Assembly (NCBI GenBank): GCA_911728455.2
Contig: OU452223.1
Span: forward strand, 4,300,174-4,364,173
DNA: 64,000 bases
Source: Marthasterias glacialis
Lineage: Eukaryota; Echinodermata; Asteroidea; Forcipulatida; Asteriidae
Direction of reading: 5' to 3'
Part shown: one piece after another, positions 26,875 through 39,100 of the stretch
Numbering within the stretch: position 1 is the stretch's first letter
Layout: the number at the start of each line of letters is the position of its first letter
The notes under the pieces: model-generated
The model's input: only the letters and a program-made list of their open reading frames with translations
Database searches by the model: none
Told to the model about the DNA's origin: nothing
Position numbers and translations under genes: made by a program

Positions 26875-27010
26875 TTTTGACTGGAGCGGGATTTGAACCT
26901 GCGACCACTGGTTTAACATACTGACACTCTACCAACACTCTACTAACTGAGCTATCCAGCCCTAATGTTGGCGGTCTCCCTATTTTGTCAATATCTTTGT
27001 TCCGGAGGTG
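26875..27010 (-). repeat. tRNA-headed SINE, family B
   Basis: On the minus strand: TTTTGTCAATA-type lead reversed, then GGGCTGGATAGCTCAGTTAG (A-box) with a short internal duplication of TAGAGTGT, and GGTTCAAATCCCGCTCCAG (B-box). It lies just beyond the MAIP1 stop codon. Confidence 0.75.
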
Positions 27011-27187
27011 TAAAATGAGCGTGTAGCAATTAGCCACTACCACCCAAGTCAGTTTTTCATTTCAGTTCTACATTATTGATATCAAGTGAGGTACAATCAA
27101 TTGAATGTACATGCAGGTATTTCAACTGATGAACTAATACAGCTTGGTGGTGTGATCTGCAACCCATCTCCAGCTCATCAAGCCGCA

Positions 27188-30100
27188 TTAATCTCTGGAC
27201 CATTCCTTGGGTAGCCATCGGGCCTCAGTGTTCAGCCATTTGCCGTGCTGGATGTAGGTCACCATCCAGTTGGGGTCAACTCCTGGAGTAAAGTCACGGT
27301 GGAACCTGACCAACAACCAAAATGAAATCTAATTAAATATGTATCAGGGCTGTAAGAATATTATGTCCCAGGGGTTTAAGAAAGAGTAATATTAATATTC
27401 AATTTCATGTTTGTCATGGCTTAGGCTTACTACCAACTGACTTACCACCAACCAATGGGGAACCATTACATAAAGCATCATTTTAAGAAGAGATACACGT
27501 ATGTAAAAAGTGTGTTATTATTTATAGTACATGTTCGCATTTTCAATCCAACATACCCGTTAAAGCACTTGCTCAACATTGGTAAGAAGAAAAACATAAA
27601 TGTTCACAGATTTATATATACTGTACCTTACATGGTATAAAGATAATGATGGTAGAAAACTTTCCTTGAAATATTTCTGCCTGAAGTGTTATTGTTTTTA
27701 AATAATAAATGAAATAAGATCCAAAATTAGTTTTTCGTCTCAGTGAGACCAAAACTCTACCTGTAGGAATGCGTACAAAAATGCTGAATGCATTTTTACC
27801 GTTTTCTCACAAATATCTTGATTTGTGCAAAGAAAGCATTTACAGACTCTACCAATGCTGAGCTGGGGCTTCAAGAAGTAATTTTACTGTTTTCACAAAC
27901 AATGCATTTTGTTTTTCTCTCTTTCTCTTTCCCATTATCTGTCATATCGAAATTGTTCACGTTTATTTGATAGGTAATTCCGACTAAAATCTAATGATGT
28001 ATTTGATCAATACATGATGTATACACAAATGTTTGACAGCTGGCTGTAATATGACAAAATAATTGTGTATAGACCTTTCTTTTGCAACATAATAGCCCGA
28101 GGTTTTTGCCAACCAAGGTTGGAGAAACTACGGGGAGCCATCAATGCAAAGCAAAAACAGATAATCACAGTTTGTGAAAATGTTACTACAAATATTCAAA
28201 AATGGTGTTGCATTTGTTGGAAACAAACCAACCAATAACGGGATGCATCTTCTTTTTTATAGGAAGTTTGCAAAAAAATTTACTTTGGTCACAATGTCTG
28301 TTCTGTCAAAGATGGAAGCATTTTACGCAGGAGTACTAAAATGTATGTACAACCTGTACATTGTGGTCTGGAGTCCAGACACCTTTATTGATGCTGAACA
28401 GAAAGTATCTGGAATTGTTTTATCTTAAATTCTCAACAAACCCCAAAGTATACTTTATACATTTCTACATAAATTTGTGAGGCAGCTGTAAGCTCAGAAA
28501 TTCTGTATTTAGTTACAAAGAAGAAATTTTGACCTAATACATGTATGTAAATAGGCATTTCCACAGAAAAGGGATACACAAATGTACCAAAGATAACTCT
28601 TTGAACGAGGTATGAGAGGTTAAGATGCAATGAAGTATTTTGCCCAATTGTTTTCTTGCATTCTCCTATGCTGTCAATGAGTGCTAGTGCAAAACATTCA
28701 AATTAACATATTGAGATTAAAGTAATCACGGTGCAGTTAATAAAAAAGCAACGTATGTAACAAAAGACAGGAACGCATGGACAGGACAATGACAAATAAC
28801 AAATCTCTAAAGACGCTCCACCTACAAAAAAATAAGAGATTTTTTCTGGGCATTTAGGAAATTAGAATGAAAACTGGGTCAGGTACGGACAATGCTGCTC
28901 CTTCATTGTAGAAGCATTTATCGGATCAAATTAAACTAACTCCATCCCTGGCTTCGTTCAAAACTTCCCTCAAGACTCACTTGATGAGGACGATATAAAC
29001 AGTCCCGTCTTTCTGATGTATTGCTGTGGCATGAGCATCTTTAGGTGGATACTGGTGCACTGTAAATGCTCACAAAATTACTATTAATGACAGAAAAAAC
29101 AGGACATTTTTCTGTCTTTGTTATGTAAGTAACTTTTTAATCACTTTATGGACACCCAATAAGTTGGATGGCTTATTTTTTGTTGTTCATTGTCCTTTAG
29201 GGTCTACTGCATTGTACTGGGATAAAGCTAAGGTAAAAAACAACTAATTTAGGCATAATTTGCTGCCATCCAAACAATGTTTTCACAAAAGGACGGGCAT
29301 GTCAAATTGAAAAAAAAAATCGTGTTTGGAGATAATCACACAAGAGCATCATCAAATTTCAAAACTGCAAAACAAAAGCACACTGCTTATTCTTTTAAGT
29401 CTGTACTTTCCTCCTGTGATTTATTATGAGTTAAACTTGAACAAGTGTGATTTTTTTATGATCAATTCATCAATTTGTTTATGATTTATTCGAGAAATTA
29501 TGAAAAGGAAGGGCATCCCGAAATTACGCTTTTTGTGTTTTTACGAAGCGACGGGTAAATGCCCGTTGCTTCGTGAAAACACAAACGATTTCTGTCCATG
29601 TTATGTACGTAGAAGTCTTGAAGAGGATCCCCAACAGTTTAAAAAACAAATCATATTCCTTGTGTCTTAAATTTTGACAAGCAAATCTTCCAGAGCCTCT
29701 AATTTTTAGCAGATTTTGGTGCTACATAAGAGGTCATTATTGATATTATTATTAATTGAACACGAGTAAAAAAAAATACTACATTTGTTCCTTAATTACT
29801 CTTGTTGTTCAGTGTTTCCCTAAAAGTCTTTCACAAAACTGTATCCCTTTACCGTAGAAATGCCTAAATGTCACTCATCAGCCATTGTAAGAACAATTCT
29901 GAGGCAGTGTAGTCTTGATTGAGGGGGAGGGGACAAGGCTAAATCCAGTGCTTTACAACAAAAGATGGAGACAAATGGTACTTGGCTGTAGGGACATATG
30001 AATGGGAAACGACAGTTACAACAGACAGTAATGAATGCTACCAAAGTAGATTATAACTACTCTAATCAAATTACACCCATCTCGGAGGGGCTAATTCCAA

Positions 30101-33100
30101 TTTATGCACACAAAATGATTAAACTACTGGTGGGGTTTCATTAGGCCTGACATTGTAAACATAATGACCTTTATGGCAACTCAAGGGCAACCACTAATGG
30201 ATCAAATCTTGATTTGTAGGCCGGCAAGAATTTTCACAATATATCTTCGTTCTCTTAAAAGGATGAAAATATCTTACTCAAAGGTTCTTCATTGAATGGT
30301 TGACGCAAAATGCACAGCTAGTCCTGAAATCTAATTTATGTCTGTGAATAGAGCATTTTGGAGAAAAGCAGGGGGGTGGTGACGAGTGGGATTACTAGGA
30401 GGTTGACTAATGGTCTCGTTTCCGTCAGACATTTCAGCTGTGAGACTTCAGCCTCTGTTCCTTATCTCTGGGGTGACTGAGTTCTCGCCATGCAGACATC
30501 AACATGAAGAGATTAACCGCTTTCCTCCCCGGAAAGAAAACTCTCTTAGTACATTTATATGTACTCAAACAATGCATGTTTAGTTTGTTGTTATAAGAAG
30601 AAAATGTTTGTACAGTAAATGTAAACATTGTTTACATGAATAAGGTCTGGTTGGTTAAGTTCTAGTACCTTTATAAAAGGTACATGTAACGCACTGTCAT
30701 GAACCAGGCCTGCTCCTTCATGGAATTGCCTCCATGCCCCTGGGGTCATTGCCTTGCTGCCCTTAACATGTTCCAGTACAAATGTACAATTTCCTCAAAG
30801 TGGTGCCCTCTTCATCAAGACTTTATCAAGAAGAAAATGCCTTGGTGCCCTTGCCCTTTCAAGAACAAAGCAATCAGGCCTGCATGACTGTACAGCATCA
30901 GGCTCGATACTTCACTAGGGCAATTGCCTCCATGCCCCTGGTCATTGCCTTGGTGCACTTTGAAATGTTCCAGTACAAATTAACAATTTCCTCACAGAGG
31001 TGCCCTTCATCAAGACTTTATCAAGAAGAAAATGCCTTGGTGCCCTTGCCCTTTCAAGAACGAAGCAATCAGGCCTGCATGACTGTACAGCATCAGGCTC
31101 GATACTTCAAAGGGCAATGGAGGCAATTGCCTCCATGCCCCTGGTCACTGCCTTGGTGCCCTTCAAATGTTCCAGTGCAAATAAACAATTTCCTCATACA
31201 GATGCCCTCTCCATCAAGACTTTATCAAGAAGAAAATGCCTTGGTGCCCTTGCCCTTTCAAGAACAAAGCAATCAGGCCTGCATGACTGTACAGCATCAG
31301 GCTCGATACTTCACAAGGGCAACGGAGGCAATTGCCTCCATGCCCCTGGTCATTGCCTTGGTGCACTTTGAAATGTTATAGTAGATATTTACTTTTTCCT
31401 CATAGAGGTTCTCTTTAATATTTAAGGAAGAACTGCCATACCCTTTAAAAAATGAGGTAGGTGCATCATGCCTGCAGTCTTTACAATTTACAATTATCAT
31501 GGTGCAGTCACCTTACACATGTTTCTCTTACTCAAATCAATGTATATCAAACAGGGACTGGATCTGAAAATAGTGTGGTCACAGTGAGTGGCTCACCCAA
31601 AGTTGAGTGTCTTACCCAGGGGTGAGTGGCTCACCCAGGAGTGAGTGGCTCACCCAGGGGTGAGTGGCTCACCCAGGGGTGAGTGGCTCACCCAGGGGTG
31701 AGTGGCTCACCCAGGGGTGAGTGGCTCACCCAGGGGTGAGTGGCTCACCCAGGGGTGAGTGGCTCACCCAGGGGTGAGTGGCTCACCCAGGGGTGAGTGG
31801 CAACATCTCTCGGACAACATTTCTTTTATTTTAGCCATAATGACCTTGATGTTTGACCTAGGGGTTCCCAAAAAATAGGCTTCTGAAGAAACCCAAGACC
31901 AATCCATACACCAAGTTTGGAGTTAAGTTCTGGTGGTTAAGCCATCGGGGTGTGGGTTCGAGCCCCGGTCATGACACTTGTGTCCTTGAGCAAGATGCTT
32001 TACTATAATTGCTTCTCTTCACCCAGGGGTATAAATGGGTACCTGCGAGGGTAGAGGTTGATATTGTGTTTGATAAAGCCTCCGGTGCGCCACAGCAGCT
32101 CGGGCTGTATACTCCCCAGGGAGCTGAGGAAGATTATAGGAATGTTATTGGCCCAATGACCAGCAGACCAGGGCACTAATGTAAAGCGCATCGAGATGTT
32201 ATTGTGAACTGCGCTAAGAACTAGTTATTATTTTTGTCTTTCCTGAGTTTTTATCCCGACACCATTTCTATTGTTTTAGCCATAATTTACTTGACAATTG
32301 ATCTAGTCGGTCCAGAAACAATAGGCTTCTGGATGATCCCAAGACCTATCCACATACCAAGTTTGGAGTTGATATGACAAGTCCTTCTTGAGTTATCCCT
32401 CCGACAACATTTCCGGTGTTTCTAACAGTGGCCCACAGCACCCTGTAAACCCTTAAAAGGTGCCACAAAAATGGGTCTCATACTTCAATAAATTCAAAAA
32501 CCTGCCTTAAAAAAAATCGCTTTGAGATACCCGTAGATAAAGCGCTATATAAAAAACTAATTATTATTATCATTATGCGCATGTGTACCTCATTAGTCTA
32601 AACCAACTGTTGATTTTACAGGACTAAACAGGAATATTTAGTAAAAATGGTGTAATTATTCTTCTAATTATTATTTATTTGTCGTCATGCAAAAAAACAA
32701 ACAAACAAACAAACAAGAAACAAACATTACAAGAGACACTAAAAAGTGAACTACATGTAACTCACTGTTACCCTCGGGTATTTAGCCCCCGAGGAATTCA
32801 AGAAAACAAAATTTGATTCAATTGAAGATGTGCATGACACAGTTTTCCTTAGCGTCCCCATGTTTGGCAGGAGGTTTTCACTGTGCTCTGTTGAAGAATG
32901 TTGGGATGGAGGATGGAGTAAGTGAACTAGTTTGATGTGGTACATGCTCTAAGGTAAGACTCACTCGTATGTACAGCTGATGACACTGCCCATGTTATTA
33001 AACTCCTCTTGGCTTACTCCAGGGGGCGGTCTTCCGATACGCATTCCAACCACTCCTTTATCACTCTCTTCTGATGACAGGCTATGGCACCAGAAACGCA

Positions 33101-36100
33101 TCAATATATTTAGAAACTTTCCACCTGAATAAGACAAACATTGACGGCATCGTGATCAATTATGACAAGTGACTAAATAATATATCTGCTAGGTGCTAAA
33201 TGCTACAGTATTCATTCTGCTGAATAGGCCTACAAAGTATTAACAGGCAGTGACAAAATGACAGACACTGCTCAATGTGCATGAAACAAATTCAGATCAG
33301 GAAGAAAATATATGTATCAGATTACAGATTCTTCAAACCGCTTTAAGATTTTTGAAAACCTCAAACTCCTCCATTTTCAAGATACCGATATTTTTTGCAA
33401 TAAAGCCCCATTTTGGGTGGCTGTAATTATGTGATGCTTTCTAATTTGGCAACTGTGCAACTATTTATTGTATGAACTCAGACAAACACGTTTCTTTGTG
33501 TACATTGACAAGGGGATAATGAAAAACATAAATTATGCATACAACTTTTTAGTCCTAAATGTTTGTGAAGGGAAATCTAGATCATTAGTCAACCAGATTT
33601 TGATTAAACTGACTGCATTACTTTATGTGTGTCAGCTGTGTTGCCAGGATTTTTCCACTGGTGGGGGGGGGGGATTGGTGTTTCAGGGAGGCATTGCTTT
33701 TCAGTGGAGGGGCCCAGGGGCCATGTTTTTTTTTAATGAATGACATGTGTCTGGATTGTTTTCATGAAGCACTGGAAAATTGTGGGGGTGCCCCCAGGCG
33801 CCCCCCCCCCCAACCAATTGGCTATACCGCTGATGTATTATGTACAAAGTACATGTAGTAAAGTTTTCTAGAAGACATACAGTACAGGGTCAGAGAGACA
33901 CGAGGACGAAGCTAGGGGCTGTGATGAGTTGATATCAGCAATCAGATCAAAATAACAGTCATTTTATATCGTATTTCATTATCTCATTATCTTGACGCAC
34001 ATGCACTGTAAATCCTTTATGCAGATCGGTATGTATGCGCACTGACGCGCTTTTGTCTCATCGTGCGCCCGAGCGGCGGCCATAGCTGTGGTGGTGTAAA
34101 ACACCATGAACAAGCGCTGCTTGGATTAGTGTATATAAAGTGCTTGGATTATTGTTATTATTATCTAATAAACTTCAGAACAAAGAACACTGAAGAATGT
34201 AGGCCTACATATAAGCTGACACAACTTCTTGATTGAGTCTCCTGCATCAAAGAAAAGCAAAGGAGGGCTATTCCATTCCATCCATACAGCACCAGGTATG
34301 AGCGATGTGTACAGTTGAACAACCTAAGTTGGGATCCTGGTAAGGGGCCACCTTCCTACGGTCAGTGCCTCTCTGTCCTGCTTTTCAGTGAGGTGAAATT
34401 GATGTGACAGTGGATAGTTTAACTTAATGTCCAGGCTGTGAAGCTAAACTACCTTCTCAGGTGTCAAGCCATCAAGGAACAACTCACACCGTTTTCTTCT
34501 TTACACTGTAGTGTAGATGTATTCAGCAGCTTCGGTTCATCTTCTTGCCCTCTTCCCGAGTGATGACCTTCCCATTTTTAAATCCAGTGGAAGATTTTGA
34601 TGAGATCGGCATTCGGGGTAAAGATTGATGTTAGGCCTATTCTTCACGCCTTGAAACAACACTGAATCCATCAAATCCGTGGATTACAATTGACATCATT
34701 CAACACCACAGCACTCACAACCAACCATAGAAGAATAACACCCAGGTCCATCACAGCAAAAGTCTACAACCAAGTTTTTTCAAACAGGACTTATGACTAC
34801 ACTGATCCACTACTCAGAAGCAACCAAGCTGGATTCAGAAAGGGAAGGAACTGTGCTCCACAAATTAATATTCTTAGAAGGATAATTGAAGGACCACCAC
34901 ATGCTCTTTATAAGTTTTAAGAAAGCTATTGACTCCATCTACACAAAGATAATGTTCTAAATACACGAACTACGATGTGTACAGTATTTACAAAGCCAGC
35001 CTGGTGTCTATATTCGTTAAAAGACAACAGGCAAAATACATCTTCGAATTGCTTTTATTTCGGGACCGTTACATTGTAAGGATGGGAGCGGACAGAGAAG
35101 CCTGTAGTGCGTCCAAACGGACGGTTGACAGGGACAAGCAGTGATAGACTGTTGGAACACATCCCATGGTAATACCTATAGAAGAGGGAGAGTGACGATA
35201 CTTTGTGACAATGTGAGAGAGATTTCAATGAAGCTGATAATTCATGACCAACCAGGTTAACCACTCGCTGCTGTCTTTTTATCTCGCAGGGAAAGATGAC
35301 AAGCTGGGGCCCCAGACCAGATGTGACAACAGTACTCCATAACAGGGCTCCGTTACACATGCAAACAGTAACAAGGCGAATAGTAGTTGCTTCCAGTGCA
35401 TCCAACTTTTTAAGAAAAAAAATTGCTAGCTAGGTGAAACTTCTGGAAGCTGGAAAAGCTACGGAGGAGCTCCACACTCTCCACAAACAGATATTCAACA
35501 CAACTTGAATCACGATGTTTTTACTTTAGATCTGTGTGAATCCTGGGTAATCTCTCATAAAGACTACAGTTGATGTATTTGTCACTGCCTGCTACAGAGT
35601 CATCTTTCTTCTTTCTTTTTTCAGTCATTGTCGATCCACTGCAGGATGAAGGCCTCAGCCTGATGTCTCCAAATGTCTCTATTTTGTGCTTGATGGTACC
35701 AATTGACTTTTCCCAAATATTGTTGCAGCTCGTCTCTCCTTCTTTTTCTCTTTCGTCCTCTATTCCATTTGTTCCCATATGGTGCCCAGTGAGTGATTGC
35801 TGAACTCCAACGGTTATCTGTTCTGCGGCTAATGTGTCCTGCCCAGTTCCATTTCCTGTATTTTACTGCTTCTAAGACGTCCATAACTCAGAGTCATGCT
35901 CCACATTAAACGAACCGTTCACATTCAAAACTTCACAGGACAGTATATGTACATGAGATACAAAACCACAAGTTGAGTGCAAGATCCTGGCAGCTGAGTT
36001 TCCATTCTTCATTTGCCAGATGAGGAAACATGAAAAAAACCATGCCCTCTATGTCCTCAAGCCTGGAAAATGATTCCCCAGACACAAGCAAACATCATAC

Positions 36101-39100
36101 TTTTCCAAGGTTTGGTAGAGTGAGAAGATACATGACTAATGCTTGAAACAAAACAGATAACCAGCTTAGCACAAGATCAGTGTACATGTAGTTTGAGGAA
36201 GATTGTGTCACATACAGTGTTGTAGCTTGAGACATTTGAGTGCCGGTACAAAAATGTGTCGTTCCAGCCAGCCCATTGTGTGCAATGCAATCCACCCATG
36301 CACGTTTTTTTTGGGGGGGTGGGGGGTCCAGTGACGTGAAAAATTAGTGTCATATTTGCATTTATCTAGCTTAGCAGAATAAATAAGTATGACTACCTTA
36401 CAATTGTTATGGAAGTATTGATACAATCTCGCAAGTCATTGAGACAAAAAACTTTCTCACGCTGGCACAAGTCGACAGCTGATTTCAGCGAACATAACTA
36501 CTGTGTGCATGTGGGAGCCTTTGGTGTAGCGTTTTCATTACGGGTACCACTGGCAATACCGAGTACCAGTGCTCAATACAAGCATGCATGTAGTATATTG
36601 TATATGTCCGCTGCATAGATGGGTTACCACATTTATAAGTTCAGTCTGTCATGGTACGCGTGTTATGATTGGATTAAGATCAGTAAGATGCGTGTTTTAC
36701 TGTTTTTGATCATGGTTTGATTGATAAGAAGTATGAAAAAGAAAGGCTTGGCAATTATTCAACTAAATCAGGCAGAATTCAGGATTTTGCACTTAAATTG
36801 AGTGCGGGACGTAGTGACTTCAGTTATCTTTCAAGCTGGTCAGCATTACCGAGTGGTGGTCGGTGCCAACCGGCGCCAACCAGCATAGCTACAAACACTG
36901 GTCACATGTTTCGCAGCCAAATGCTGATGGAAAAAAAAGGGCAGGATTTGGCACTTCTGAATTTTACTAAGAAATGCTGCAGTTTCAAACTGTTCTGTAC
37001 ATGCAACTATTTTATGTACAGGCCTCGAGCTTAAGAAAAACGGGGGCACGCCTTTGCTGGCCAAATCAGAGAAATTGTACAAGGGCATGCTGGCCAAGTT
37101 GGTAGTGACAGTGCAATTTTTCTGAAGGGCATGCTGGCCAACTTGACAGGACATGAGGCCAATGGCCTCGGTGGCCTCGGTTAAGATCAAGGCCTGTATG
37201 TATACATACATACATATGACACATATGACCATTAGTGATTTGTTATGTTGCTAGAAAGTTGTAGCTTCATACATTTATGTTTGTTTGCCTCGTCTTGAAC
37301 ATAAAAACTTACCACTTTCATCATAATGGACAGCAACATTCTGTGGGAATATATGTAGAACATCATCAGTGTTGACAGCAATATTTGCACGGTCCCTCAT
37401 CCCGAGGTCCTTCAACGTCTCCTTGACTTCATCTAAAAGCTTTTTAAAAAAAACACAGAGGATAATCAATTAAAGAATGGGGTGGTCGGGTTTGCGTAGT
37501 GGTATCTTTCCTTACCTTCTACCTCTAGGACCCCGGTTCGAATCCCGCCGGGGGCACTATGTGGATTGGGTTTTCAGTCCCTACCTAATTGCATGGGATT
37601 TTCCTGGAATAAATCTCTGGGGTTTTCCTCCCACATCTACAACTTCCTTCCTTGTCTTCTCTCCATGGGGTTCTTGGCTAGTAGAACAGTGATTTAGTTC
37701 ACTTAACTTTTTTTTCTAAGAATCCTTGGCTTCACAACCAGAATTAATAAATGACATGAAATGAATGGGAACAATAGTATGCGCATATGTACATTAATTA
37801 GTTTTACATTGAGTTTGACTGGGTTTTTTCTATTGTGTGGTTTCAAACTGGCCACGCCTGATATATACAATAACCAGGATTCTCCCCATGCATAAGCTAG
37901 CATATCGGGCCGATATGCGCGAATTACGGGCCGATACGCAGAATTTACGGCCGATACGCAAAAAAAATAACAATAATTTTTTTCTTTTTTTCTTTTAGAT
38001 TTTAATTTCAAATTCACAACAAATCCTAACGTGAAACCATTTTAAATGCTCCAGGTTGCACAGTAGAACTTTTCAAACCAAACATAAACATTAAATGAAA
38101 ACATTCCAATGACCTGCTACCAATTCAGCATGCTTCGGCCACACTTTCAAAATTTGGGTCCAGAATGCCCCACAGTTTTGAAAAATCCTGGGGAGAACCC
38201 TGATATACACAGTATGGTCAAAATGACTTTCAGCAAATAAATGACGATAAATGCATTTGTATTGCAGCCTATACCTTTCCTGACAGCAGTCCCTCCAGTT
38301 GGTCAAAGTTACCATCAGAAATGAATCTTGATATTGTACACATTGCCTGCAAATGAAATACACAAACAAATATAAATTATTGCTAAAAAAACAGTTTATT
38401 GGGGCAGTGGATATTTAGCTGGCATACGCTTTCTTATTAATAGTAAAAGATTAGTTGCGATAATCGTAACCCTCCATCCTCCCGACGGTCGGGAGGATGG
38501 AGGGTTACGATTATCGCAACTAGTAAAAGATATAAATCAATGGCACTGAACATGCGCAGTGACTGTTTTTTGGGGGACTTAGAAATTTTACTGTGACAAA
38601 TGTTAGTCTGATTCCACACCAACATTGTCATTGTGACTTCCTATTCATGAGATGGGAATCAGACCATTCACAATTTAGGAGCGTATCGATCCTGATGGCC
38701 AAACGGGATTACAAACAATACATTCAAGGTCAGCTACTCGTGTACGGGACAAAGAAGCCGCTATACGATCTCCCGGCTAAGTATCGTTTACTAGGGAAAG
38801 TCTTAGTTTAGTTGCGATTGGGATGGGGGGAAGAAAATCAGAATTCATTGTATCACCTGTTTAGCTCCTTCTGTGAAATCTTCTGCCTTGAAGTCAGGAT
38901 CAAAATATGACCGAATCATCCAGAAATAAACCTTGTTTCTGATCAATTTAAAGGGATTTGGAATGGCAACAAAAATGGGTTTCATTTTCTTCTCACTTTC
39001 TCCATCGGACTCATTAGAAAACGACCGCATGTGACATGTTTGAACAGATTTCCCAGTAGCTTGTATTTGCAGTAATGACGTACATGTTGATGTAAACAAC

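Larger units (their letters stand above)
9060..27187. other. Gene-free stretch downstream of MAIP1
   Basis: No convincing exon chain is visible on either strand. The repeats I can delimit are listed separately. The remainder (for example 9.1-10.5, 11.8-13.2, 13.7-15.3, 19.0-20.4, 20.6-22.4 and 22.6-24.1 kb) is AT-rich single-copy-looking sequence with poly-T or poly-A tracts (12676-12707, 21551-21569, 23278-23294). The 20.15-20.28 kb part is locally GC-richer but gives no recognisable product. Confidence 0.5.

Noticed and set aside
31583-31801. CRISPR-like regular repeat array
   Set aside because: Units are contiguous 20-mers with no unique spacers, in an animal intron.
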